Below are positions 1-5,481 of a stretch of DNA of 6,700 bases, piece after piece. Position numbers and translations under genes: made by a program. The DNA comes from Verrucomicrobiota bacterium. GTDB taxonomy: Bacteria > Verrucomicrobiota > Verrucomicrobiia > Chthoniobacterales > JAFAMB01. The notes beneath the pieces were generated by a model. The model was given only the letters and a program-made list of their open reading frames with translations, did no database searches and had not been told where the DNA came from. Position 1 is the stretch's first letter, and every line of letters begins with the position of its first letter. The stretch covers positions 1 through 6,700 of the forward strand of contig JAFAVN010000600.1 in assembly GCA_019242435.1 (NCBI GenBank), given 5' to 3'.

Positions 1-30
1 GAAGGCCTAAAAGCTGCGCTGGGATCTGTG

Positions 31-72
31 ACCGCTTCGCGGTTTTTCAACAGGGCAGCTTCGCGGGCTGCC
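31..72. other. Pair of small GC-rich hairpins at left edge
   Basis: ACCGC/GCGGT (31-35, 39-43) forms a small stem with a 3-nt loop, running into five Ts on the plus strand (43-47). GGCAGC/GCTGCC (54-59, 67-72) forms a second stem with a 7-nt loop. Both contain the 9-mer GCTTCGCGG (34-42 and 58-66). The first would suit a weak rightward terminator for a gene off the left edge. The second lies 24 nt beyond the lipoprotein B stop but has no T-run on the minus strand. Function is uncertain. Confidence 0.3.
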
Positions 73-95
73 GAACATGCGGAGATTCGCGGGCG

Positions 96-293
96 CTACT
101 GGCCGTTGCCCATGTCGCCAAACGGCCAAGGCTTTTCGTAGCTTCTCTCTTCCGGATTATAAGCTTGGGGTCGACCAGGGTTGGTATACTCGCTCGGAGA
201 GCTTGTACAACCGCTCAAACCCAATAGGATCGATCCTAAAAACGCTACAATTGCTACCGTCACTAAGCACCTATCAGAATTCGTAGACTGCAT
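96..293 (-). CDS. Small lipoprotein B (65 aa) with C-terminal WPFG motif
   Basis: Short secreted lipoprotein of unknown function. The ATG at 293 is preceded by GAGAG (306-302) at 8 nt spacing, a usable Shine-Dalgarno. After a short polar N-terminus containing D7 and R8 comes a hydrophobic core (LVTVAIVAFLGSILLG) and the lipobox LSGC with lipidated C29. The mature 37 residues are Pro/Asn/Gly/Tyr-rich and contain YNPEERSYEKPWPFG near the end. From the Cys onward it aligns gap-free with lipoprotein A at 477-650: 14 of 34 positions are identical, including YNP, R, E and WPFG. Thr at +2 would favour outer-membrane sorting under the E. coli rule (inference). Two terminator-like hairpins separate it from lipoprotein A, so it is probably expressed separately or by read-through. 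I see no convincing promoter in 294-325. Confidence 0.75.
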   Translation of the reverse strand: MQSTNSDRCLVTVAIVAFLGSILLGLSGCTSSPSEYTNPGRPQAYNPEERSYEKPWPFGDMGNGQ

Positions 294-310
294 ATTCTTA
301 TCTCTCGATT

Positions 311-368
311 AAGCCAAAAGCAAAAGCTGATGGACGAAACACGCTCACCCAAAACCGGTCTCATCAGC
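311..368 (-). terminator. Second terminator-like hairpin ahead of lipoprotein B
   Basis: On the minus strand GCTGATG-A-GAC (368-358) pairs with GTC-CATCAGC (335-326): 10 bp with a one-base bulge and a loop of 22 nt. It is followed directly by TTTTGCTTTTGG (325-314). It lies 13 nt beyond the T-run of the strong terminator and about 30 nt before the lipoprotein B start. It could be a back-up terminator, or a leader hairpin controlling lipoprotein B. The long loop lowers confidence. Confidence 0.4.
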
Positions 369-380
369 GTTGAAGTTCCC

Positions 381-415
381 AAAAAAGGTTTGCTCCAGCG
401 CGAGGCTGGAGCAAA
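381..415 (-). terminator. Strong intrinsic terminator of the porin-lipoprotein A unit
   Basis: A perfect 11-bp stem (389-399 paired with 405-415, TTTGCTCCAGC/GCTGGAGCAAA) closes on a 5-nt loop. On the minus strand it is followed by CC and six Ts (386-381). It begins about 60 nt after the lipoprotein A stop. There is no T-run on the plus-strand side, so it is oriented for minus-strand transcripts. Confidence 0.85.
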
Positions 416-476
416 TCCGTATCACAACAGGAGCAGGTCATCCACCTGCTTTTGAGCAATGAAATACTGGCAAGGT

Positions 477-650
477 CTAGCGGAAACCAGCCGGGCCAAA
501 TGGCCAACGACTTTCAAAATCGCGAGAACCAGGATTGTAATAGGCAGGGTTCATATTTGGACCGGTATAAGCCGGATGACTCGCACAGGAGGAAAGCGCA
601 GTGGCTCCCACCCCCGCCAGCACTAAGAACAACAACGTAAGTGTCTTCAC
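477..650 (-). CDS. Small lipoprotein A (57 aa) with C-terminal WPFG motif
   Basis: Short secreted lipoprotein of unknown function. It starts with GTG at 650 and ends with TAG at 479-477. The N-terminus MKTLTLLFLVLAGVGATA is a classical lipoprotein signal: Lys at position 2, a hydrophobic core, and the lipobox LSSC with lipidated C22. The mature part is only 36 residues, rich in Pro, Tyr, Asn and Gly, and ends YNPGSRDFESRWPFGPAGFR. Ala at +2 after the Cys would not be an inner-membrane retention signal under the E. coli Lol rule, so outer-membrane anchoring is likely (inference). The spacing of 30 nt from the porin stop, its own GGAG site and the terminator that follows place it as the last gene of a porin-lipoprotein unit. 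It aligns gap-free with the lipoprotein at 96-293. I do not recognise a named family. It is short enough to be skipped by automated gene callers. Confidence 0.78.
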   Translation of the reverse strand: MKTLTLLFLVLAGVGATALSSCASHPAYTGPNMNPAYYNPGSRDFESRWPFGPAGFR

Positions 651-659
651 TAAATTGGG

Positions 660-663
660 CTCC
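660..663 (-). promoter_or_regulatory. Shine-Dalgarno GGAG fixing the GTG start of lipoprotein A
   Basis: GGAG on the minus strand lies 9 nt ahead of the GTG at 650-648 and 17 nt after the porin stop. It supports a real translated gene here despite the non-ATG start and short length. Confidence 0.65.
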
Positions 664-680
664 GTTAAGAAAGTGTTGGT

Positions 681-2228
681 TTAGAATTTTACGCTGAAGT
701 CGATCGCAAGCACTGTGCTTGAATTGGCGTTTGCAATCGGGAAAAGACTCGGCGACGTGGCAAACCCGCCATACAGATTTCGGCTCAGGTTGTTCGCAAA
801 CCAACCGGTGAATTGGAATACCGCGAAATCGGTCACGTTGTACGCGAGGCTGACGCGCCACCCGGCAGCATTCAAGAAGCTTTCGTTGAAGTCGTCAGTG
901 TTGATGTTCGGGTCAACAGAGGCAATACCGATTTGCCGGTAATCAACCAATAGACTGAGATCACCCGCTTTCTTATTCTGTCCTATCTTAACCCCAACGA
1001 GCCAGGCAAAATAATCCTTGAAGCTCGGACTCACACGGTTCGAGAAGATCGGAGTCGTACTCGTACCGCGGTAATGGACGTCGGCGAAAAGAGGTCCATA
1101 CACGTCAGTAAACCGCTGTGGTCCCCAGACGTTGTAGGAAGTATCCCAAAAGATCGAGACTGGTATATTGGCCAGTTTGAACGTGATGTCCCCTGGAGTC
1201 TGAATATAAAATTCGTCCCGGGTGATAATCGGGAACGCATTCGCGTTGTTCAAGGTTCCGATAGCGCCGTTTGGAGTCGTAACAGTCGCCGGATTTGGTC
1301 TACCATTTGCCAGCACACCTGTTGGTCCCAGACCGGCGTTATTCCATATCTGAATTTGCGGACCCAATGTGAATGACGCTGCGCCACTGAACAGGTTCAG
1401 CTTGCCGAGCAACTGGGTATCGAACATGAACGCATCGGTTTTATTGAAGGAAATGCTCGAGTCTGCATTGTTATTGAAAAAGATGAACTGACCAGCGATC
1501 AAGCTGAGTTCCAAGGGAAAGCCTCCCGGAGCCGGCGGTGGGGGCGGAGCTTTGCCTTCCTTGCTGTAACCCGTCGGTTCGCCGCCTGACATCCAGCCAA
1601 ATAACCGATGGAAATCGACACGCTCAACCAAACCGGTTGGTCCCATATCCGGCGCCCAGTTCAGCTCGGTCGTGTAGAAAGGGTTGTTCTGCTTACCGCC
1701 AACAAAGGTGAGTCCATCGACTGGAGCCCAGCCGATAAAAGCTCTGCTGATGTAGATATTGTAGTTGTCAAACCCGCTCGTGTAGGTGGCGTTCGTCGTG
1801 TTTCCGTTGCGGTTGTCAGAGGTCGACAGCTCAACTCCGCCAAAGAAGTTGTCCGCTAATTTGAAAGTAGCATCCAAACGTAAACGAAATCGGAGACGCT
1901 GACGTTGAATATTATTATCGAAATGGCCGCTGTGATCCGGCGGGAGTTGCTGCTGAAAAGTTTGATAATACTCCCGGAGCCGGATATCCCCATAGAGATC
2001 CAGCTCCTGGACCCAATCGCCGATCTTTAATTTGCTCTCGAGACCGTTCGTTTGGGTCTGAACCGGCTCTTTGTCGACTTCGGCTGCCAATTTGTCAGCT
2101 TCTTTCTGCGTTAAGATGCCTTTCTTGACCAGCACATCGAGCAGTGCGCTGTCATCAGCTCGTACGCCGGTCGCGGCAAATGCGAACAGGCCGCTCAGCA
2201 CGAACAAACAGAGTTTATTGCGTATCAT
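681..2228 (-). CDS. Putative outer-membrane porin (Porin_5-like)
   Basis: Outer-membrane beta-barrel channel for small solutes; the substrate is unknown. From the ATG at 2228 it has 515 residues. A Sec signal peptide is seen: positive MIRNK, a hydrophobic stretch, and likely cleavage after VRA at residue 24. The mature N-terminus (25-55) carries DDSALLDVLVKKGILTQKEA, a helical segment typical of putative porins in Verrucomicrobiota and relatives. From about residue 75 come alternating amphipathic strands (LYGDIRLREYY, RLRFRLRLDATF). The last strand ends in VKF, and C-terminal Phe is the usual outer-membrane insertion signal. A proline run (APPPPPAPGG, 227-236) probably lies in a loop. AAGGAG at 2247-2242 lies 13 nt before the ATG, a slightly long spacing. 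The frame stays open 35 codons upstream, but that stretch lacks signal-peptide character. A small lipoprotein gene follows after 30 nt, so they are probably co-transcribed. Regulation by the PhoB-like protein upstream is possible. Confidence 0.9.
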   Translation of the reverse strand: MIRNKLCLFVLSGLFAFAATGVRADDSALLDVLVKKGILTQKEADKLAAEVDKEPVQTQTNGLESKLKIGDWVQELDLYGDIRLREYYQTFQQQLPPDHSGHFDNNIQRQRLRFRLRLDATFKLADNFFGGVELSTSDNRNGNTTNATYTSGFDNYNIYISRAFIGWAPVDGLTFVGGKQNNPFYTTELNWAPDMGPTGLVERVDFHRLFGWMSGGEPTGYSKEGKAPPPPPAPGGFPLELSLIAGQFIFFNNNADSSISFNKTDAFMFDTQLLGKLNLFSGAASFTLGPQIQIWNNAGLGPTGVLANGRPNPATVTTPNGAIGTLNNANAFPIITRDEFYIQTPGDITFKLANIPVSIFWDTSYNVWGPQRFTDVYGPLFADVHYRGTSTTPIFSNRVSPSFKDYFAWLVGVKIGQNKKAGDLSLLVDYRQIGIASVDPNINTDDFNESFLNAAGWRVSLAYNVTDFAVFQFTGWFANNLSRNLYGGFATSPSLFPIANANSSTVLAIDFSVKF

Positions 2229-2341
2229 TGTATTGGTCTTTCTCCTTGGATTTTGCCCCCCAAAGCGGGCACCGTCTTCCTGACAACCCGAAACTCCCGG
2301 AGTCGCCAAAAGCCCGTTGATGAAGCAACGCATCCGAATTG

Positions 2342-2370
2342 AGCAGTTGAATGTGACAATCCTGTTACGG
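2342..2370 (-). promoter_or_regulatory. Speculative Pho-box-like 7-4-7-4-7 array
   Basis: On the minus strand CCGTAAC, TTGTCAC and AACTGCT are separated by exactly 4 nt each. The E. coli Pho box consists of 7-nt CTGTCAT-like repeats with 4-nt spacers. The middle unit matches 5 of 7 (the final C is tolerated in many sites), the first 4 of 7, and the third poorly. It sits about 115-140 nt upstream of the porin start, downstream of a PhoB-like regulator gene. It lies downstream of the -10 candidate at 2402-2407, so it would need a different promoter if it acts as an activator site. Confidence 0.18.
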
Positions 2371-2401
2371 CAGAGTAAAAATCTCGCGAGAATGGAATTT
2401 T

Positions 2402-2431
2402 ATTCTAACGCCGCCGCAAAAACCTTGTCTC
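2402..2431 (-). promoter_or_regulatory. Candidate sigma70-like promoter ahead of the porin
   Basis: On the minus strand, GAGACA (2431-2426, 4 of 6 to TTGACA) and TAGAAT (2407-2402, 5 of 6 to TATAAT) are 18 nt apart. This would place the transcript start near 2395, giving a leader of about 165 nt before the porin ATG at 2228. The -35 match is weak. The gap 2229-2530 between the regulator and the porin otherwise shows no gene I can support. Confidence 0.3.
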
Positions 2432-2530
2432 TGGCTGCGAGCAATCAGTCCCCGCGCCTCCAAATCTCCAGACCTTACGGGTCGACAGCTCATGCGTGCT
2501 CGAAACCCGAAAACTACAAACCCGTAATCG

Positions 2531-3214
2531 CTACCGGCCCGGCGCCGCTAGGCGGTAGCCGAACCCGCGCACGGTTTCTATATAGCTTGCACAATCGCCC
2601 AATTTATCTCTGAGCCGGCGCATATGTGTATCTACGGTCCTGGTATCGATCACGGAATCGTAGCCCCAGACATCGCTCAGCAGGCGATCCCGCCCTTGGA
2701 CCCTGCCATGCCGTTCCATCAGGATCCTCAGCAGTTTGAACTCAGTAGCAGTACACTCGATCACCCGGTTCGCGACTTTTACTTCATGACGCGAACAATC
2801 GAGGATCAAATCTCCCACCTTCAGGCGTTCACCCTCATCGTTTGCTCTTCTTCGTAAAATTGCTCGAATTCGGAGTACGACCTCTCGAGGGCTGAACGGT
2901 TTGACTACATAGTCATCCGCACCCAACTCAAACCCGAGCACACGATCAATTTCTTCCGTTTTTGCCGACAACATAACCACTGCAATCTCGCAAGTCTGTC
3001 CGTCGGCCTTGATCTTTCGACAAAGATCGAGCCCCGACAGGTGCGGCAGCATCAGGTCTAGAACGATGAGCGTCGGCGGATTATTCCTGATCGAATTGAG
3101 CGCAGCAATACCGTCTTGCACCGCCTCCACCGTGAATCCCGCTTTTTCAAGGTGGTGTGCAAGTAAGTCCGCTACGTCGAGTTCATCCTCGACGACTAAG
3201 ATTCGCTCATTCAT
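2531..3214 (-). CDS. PhoB/OmpR-family response regulator
   Basis: Two-component DNA-binding regulator. From the ATG at 3214 it has 227 residues, standard for the family. The receiver domain (about 1-120) has every key residue: acidic pair E9/D10, phospho-acceptor D53 in VLDLMLP, S83 in MLSA, and K105 in VKPF. The winged-helix effector domain (about 130-225) carries TATEFKLL, WGYD, the recognition helix RTVDTHMRRLRDKL and the wing VRGFGYRL. These are close to PhoB and related regulators. A TTG five codons upstream (3229) is the other possible start; neither has a clear Shine-Dalgarno, and the ATG fits the usual M-x-x-x-ILVVEDE start. No sensor kinase gene lies on either side, so it is an orphan within the window. 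The next gene downstream is an outer-membrane porin, a plausible but unproven target. It could be PhoB itself, but the sequence alone cannot separate PhoB from its paralogues. Confidence 0.94.
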   Translation of the reverse strand: MNERILVVEDELDVADLLAHHLEKAGFTVEAVQDGIAALNSIRNNPPTLIVLDLMLPHLSGLDLCRKIKADGQTCEIAVVMLSAKTEEIDRVLGFELGADDYVVKPFSPREVVLRIRAILRRRANDEGERLKVGDLILDCSRHEVKVANRVIECTATEFKLLRILMERHGRVQGRDRLLSDVWGYDSVIDTRTVDTHMRRLRDKLGDCASYIETVRGFGYRLAAPGR

Positions 3215-3244
3215 TAAAGCAGCTGGCAAACCGCTAATGCTAAG

Positions 3245-3376
3245 ACCGAGAAAAAAAGAGACGCAAGCCTAGAATCTGCCAGTAAGTGAACTGAGAACGA
3301 GTCGAGCGTCGTGGCTGTTAGCCCGGCGATCGTCTGACTCATTCCTCAGTTCGCTTACCGGCAGATTCTAATTGCG
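3245..3376 (-). terminator. Probable long-stem intrinsic terminator of the HAD transcript
   Basis: Reading the minus strand, the long hairpin's outermost stem ends with TTGCG (complement of 3262-3266). It is followed at once by TCTCTTTTTTTCTC, seven uninterrupted Ts at 3257-3251. A stable stem plus T-rich tract is the intrinsic-terminator pattern. The stem is far longer than usual and the loop region is only partly paired, so termination is an inference. If it works, the response regulator downstream needs its own promoter in the short stretch 3215-3261. I see no convincing promoter there. Confidence 0.5.
3262..3376. repeat. 115-nt long imperfect inverted repeat overlapping the HAD 3' end
   Basis: The left arm (3270-3303) and the reverse complement of the right arm (3336-3370) match at 31 of 34 positions, with one single-base gap. 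Outside these, CGCAA (3262-3266) pairs with TTGCG (3372-3376) across a small internal loop. At the centre, GGCT (3313-3316) and AGCC (3320-3323) close a 3-nt loop. The right arm encodes the last nine residues and stop codon of the HAD phosphatase; the left arm is non-coding. In the minus-strand transcript, two of the three arm differences become G-U wobbles and one is a C-A mismatch. On the plus strand only one is a wobble, so the structure fits RNA made from the minus strand better. It could be an extended terminator, a REP/MITE-like element inserted at a gene end, or an inverted duplication of the gene's tail. Confidence 0.88.
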
Positions 3377-4139
3377 GACAGGCTCGACGAAGCGCCTCGG
3401 CCACTCCATCGCCTCCAGCCATTTCTGCTACATACCCGCCATGGCTGCTGACTGTTTGCTTTACCTCTTCGATGCTGTTCGCCGGGCACGCCAGATGTCG
3501 AGCCAGATTTGGATCCAGCATTGGTAGATCGTTGAAATTATCCCCAGCAGCAAAGGTCTCTTCGGCCCGAATCCCCAGCTCTGCCTGGAGCGCTTGCAGC
3601 ACCGATCCTTTATGGTACACGGAATGGCAAAATCGAAGATAGATAGAATTCCGCTGGAACCAGAGGTTCGCGACTCGCTTGCACTGGTCTTGCAGGTAGA
3701 CCACAACTTCGTCCATCTCAGCGTTGTTCTGTGCGATCAGACCCACTAAACGGCCAGATTCCCGATAGACGCGCACTTTCCGTTCCTGGGAAACATGCTC
3801 TTCGATGTCCGCCATGATCTGGGCAGCATCATTAAAAAGCCTTTCATGGTCTTGTTGACAACGCTCGTTCCAGCGGGAAAACGCCTGCCAGCCTGCAGGC
3901 GTCCGACGGAACATCTCCCTTTCAGTAGTTAACGCAAAATCCGGTCTTACCGGGAAAAGCTCGAACCCCTGATCAACCAACGGCAGAGTGCGTCCGGTAT
4001 TGACCGCCAGTAAAGCACCCGCCTTGCGCAAGGCGTGAAGGCACTCAATGAGTTCCTGGCTCACCGCCGCAGTTCCGTTGAGCCAAGGCCCAACCATAGT
4101 TCCATCAAAATCCAAGCTTAAAAGTTTCAATTCGTTCAT
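3339..4139 (-). CDS. HAD-superfamily phosphatase, Cof-like type IIB
   Basis: Cytosolic Mg-dependent phosphohydrolase, probably acting on a small phosphorylated metabolite; the substrate cannot be told from sequence. From the ATG at 4139 it has 266 residues, normal for Cof-type HADs. All four HAD motifs are present: motif I DFDGT (nucleophile D10, acid/base D12), motif II NTGR (T48), motif III K177 in HKGSVL, and motif IV GDNFND (D200, D204). The insert between motifs II and III (about 51-175) has the size and place of a C2 cap. An upstream in-frame TTG (4172) would add 11 residues lacking family features; no clear Shine-Dalgarno supports either start, and I chose the ATG because it lies just ahead of motif I. 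The gene starts 107 nt after gspF, with a hairpin between them, so it may not share that operon's function. Its last nine codons and stop lie inside one arm of the palindrome at 3262-3376. Confidence 0.88.
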   Translation of the reverse strand: MNELKLLSLDFDGTMVGPWLNGTAAVSQELIECLHALRKAGALLAVNTGRTLPLVDQGFELFPVRPDFALTTEREMFRRTPAGWQAFSRWNERCQQDHERLFNDAAQIMADIEEHVSQERKVRVYRESGRLVGLIAQNNAEMDEVVVYLQDQCKRVANLWFQRNSIYLRFCHSVYHKGSVLQALQAELGIRAEETFAAGDNFNDLPMLDPNLARHLACPANSIEEVKQTVSSHGGYVAEMAGGDGVAEALRRACPQLESAGKRTEE

Positions 4140-4179
4140 CGCGGAAATGAATGACGGATGACAAACAGCCAAATCTCCA

Positions 4180-4208
4180 GTCGGTCATCTACGACAGATA
4201 AGACCGAC
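4180..4208 (-). terminator. Hairpin after gspF; weak terminator or processing site
   Basis: On the minus strand, GTCGGTC pairs with GACCGAC (outer 7 bp). An inner ATCT/AGAT stem (4 bp) follows after a TT bulge, closing on the 5-nt loop GTCGT. It lies 38 nt after the gspF stop. The downstream sequence (TGGAGATTTGGCTGTTTG) is only mildly T-rich, so this is not a textbook intrinsic terminator. It may attenuate read-through into the HAD gene or mark a processing site. Confidence 0.35.
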
Positions 4209-4246
4209 CTGCGCGGCCGCCCGGGAAGATTTGTGAGGAATCCGGA

Positions 4247-5479
4247 CTACCCATTCTGCAGGCCCGACACCGCGTCGAAAATACCATTGATAATTGAATA
4301 AGCGATGATGCCAACCATGCCGGCCATCACGAAAATGACAACCGGCTGCACTAAGGCGGTTAGTCGCTGGATCTTGAGATTCAGCTCCTTATCATATTTT
4401 TTGCCGACTTTTTCCAGCGCGGACGCCAAGTCTCCCGTTTGCTCGCCCACCGCCACCATATCGATAAACATCGGCGGAAAATCAGTCAGCCGTTCCAACC
4501 CCCTGGAGAAGGATCCTCCTTCGCCAACGTAATCGGCGACTCGTTGGAGCAGTTTTTGCCAATACTCGTTCCCCGTACCTCCTTTAACCAGTTGCAAGGA
4601 ATTCAGGAGAGGCAGCCCGTTCTTAACCAAGTTCGCCAACGTTTGCGAAAACTGAGCATAGAAGCGGCCCCGAAGAAGGCCTCCTACAATCGGAAATCCC
4701 AGCTGCGTTTTGTGCCACCAGCGCCGGCCGGCCGGTGTGGTGATCAGCCGCCAGAATGCAGCGCTACCAAGTACCACCCCCAACAGCATCGCCCACCAGT
4801 AACTTCCCATAAACGCGCTCGTTTGGATGAGGAGCCGGGTTAACATCGGGATCTCCTTACCAGTCTTCTCAAAAAGGACCGTGATTTGCGGCACCAGATA
4901 AGTCATGAAAATGCAAATCAACCCGATGCCCACTACAAAAATCAGTGCTGGATAGGTTAATGCGGAGAAGACTTTCTTCTGGAGGTCATCAATCGTGACC
5001 ATGAATTCGGCCTGGCGCCGCAGCAGTTGAGGTAGTGAGCCGCTCACTTCTCCTGCCGCTACTAAGTTGCAATAAAGATCACCAAAGCTAGGGCAAACTG
5101 TCCGCATGGCGGTCGAAAGGCTGGCTCCCTCGCGAACCTGCGCTCGAAGTGCTGCCGCCGCATTCTTCAAACCGGAAAGTTCCTTACGTTTTTCCATTAC
5201 CATGAGCGCCGGATCAATTTGCAGGCCGGCGTCGAGCAGATCGCTTAGCTCTTCGGTGAACCGAATAATCTGGCTCTTGGACAGTCGAACCTTGGTCGGT
5301 ATCGCCACGCGTTCAGCCACCTGGCGGCTCCCGTTAGCCCTGTCTTTTTGCTCGATCTTGATTGGCTGGAGCCGTTCTACATCAAGTTTGCGAAAGACCT
5401 CTGAACGGCTCTGAGCACTAAGCTCTCCTCGAACCCGTTGTCCGCCCCGGTTGAGCGCTTCGAAAAGGAAAACTGGCAT
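4247..5479 (-). CDS. gspF: GspF/PilC-type inner-membrane platform protein
   Basis: Polytopic inner-membrane protein that, with the GspE ATPase, forms the motor platform for pseudopilin or pilin assembly. From the ATG at 5479 it has 410 residues, the usual family length. The start MPVFLFEAL, followed by G-rich GELSAQS, matches typical family N-termini. Two T2SF repeats are seen at about residues 71-195 and 275-400, each with the hallmark motif: GEVSGSLPQLL at 143 and GEQTGDLASALEK at 345. Three membrane segments are predicted by eye at about 174-200, 226-246 and 376-400. An in-frame GTG at 5485 would give a 4-nt GTGA overlap with the gspE stop. With the ATG start, only two bases separate the genes. 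Either way the two are tightly coupled. No pseudopilin or secretin gene follows, so the rest of the machine must be upstream of gspE or elsewhere. Confidence 0.94.
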   Translation of the reverse strand: MPVFLFEALNRGGQRVRGELSAQSRSEVFRKLDVERLQPIKIEQKDRANGSRQVAERVAIPTKVRLSKSQIIRFTEELSDLLDAGLQIDPALMVMEKRKELSGLKNAAAALRAQVREGASLSTAMRTVCPSFGDLYCNLVAAGEVSGSLPQLLRRQAEFMVTIDDLQKKVFSALTYPALIFVVGIGLICIFMTYLVPQITVLFEKTGKEIPMLTRLLIQTSAFMGSYWWAMLLGVVLGSAAFWRLITTPAGRRWWHKTQLGFPIVGGLLRGRFYAQFSQTLANLVKNGLPLLNSLQLVKGGTGNEYWQKLLQRVADYVGEGGSFSRGLERLTDFPPMFIDMVAVGEQTGDLASALEKVGKKYDKELNLKIQRLTALVQPVVIFVMAGMVGIIAYSIINGIFDAVSGLQNG

Positions 5480-5481
5480 GG

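Noticed and set aside
452..640. Plus-strand 62-codon frame opposite lipoprotein A
   Set aside because: It starts with TTG, has no recognisable domain and lies antisense to the better supported lipoprotein gene with signal peptide, lipobox and Shine-Dalgarno.
514..861. Minus-strand 115-codon frame overlapping the porin end and lipoprotein A
   Set aside because: It overlaps two better supported genes in another frame. Its composition is Cys/Arg/His-rich without a domain, typical of a shadow frame.
2229..2333. Upstream extension of the porin frame by 35 codons to an ATG at 2333
   Set aside because: The extension lacks signal-peptide character and would bury the clear Sec signal that begins at 2228. 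The AAGGAG at 2247-2242 also favours the later start.
2369..2497. Minus-strand 42-codon ATG frame in the gap between regulator and porin
   Set aside because: No good Shine-Dalgarno, Arg-rich composition, no signal or domain, and it overlaps the likely promoter region.
2475..2527. 8-bp perfect inverted repeat TTACGGGT/ACCCGTAA with a 37-nt spacer just after the response regulator
   Set aside because: The spacer is long, inner pairing is poor and no T-tract follows on the minus strand. Arms of this length can occur by chance, so I do not call it a terminator or operator.
4439..4843. Plus-strand 134-codon frame antisense to gspF
   Set aside because: No family features. It lies fully inside the strongly supported GspF gene.
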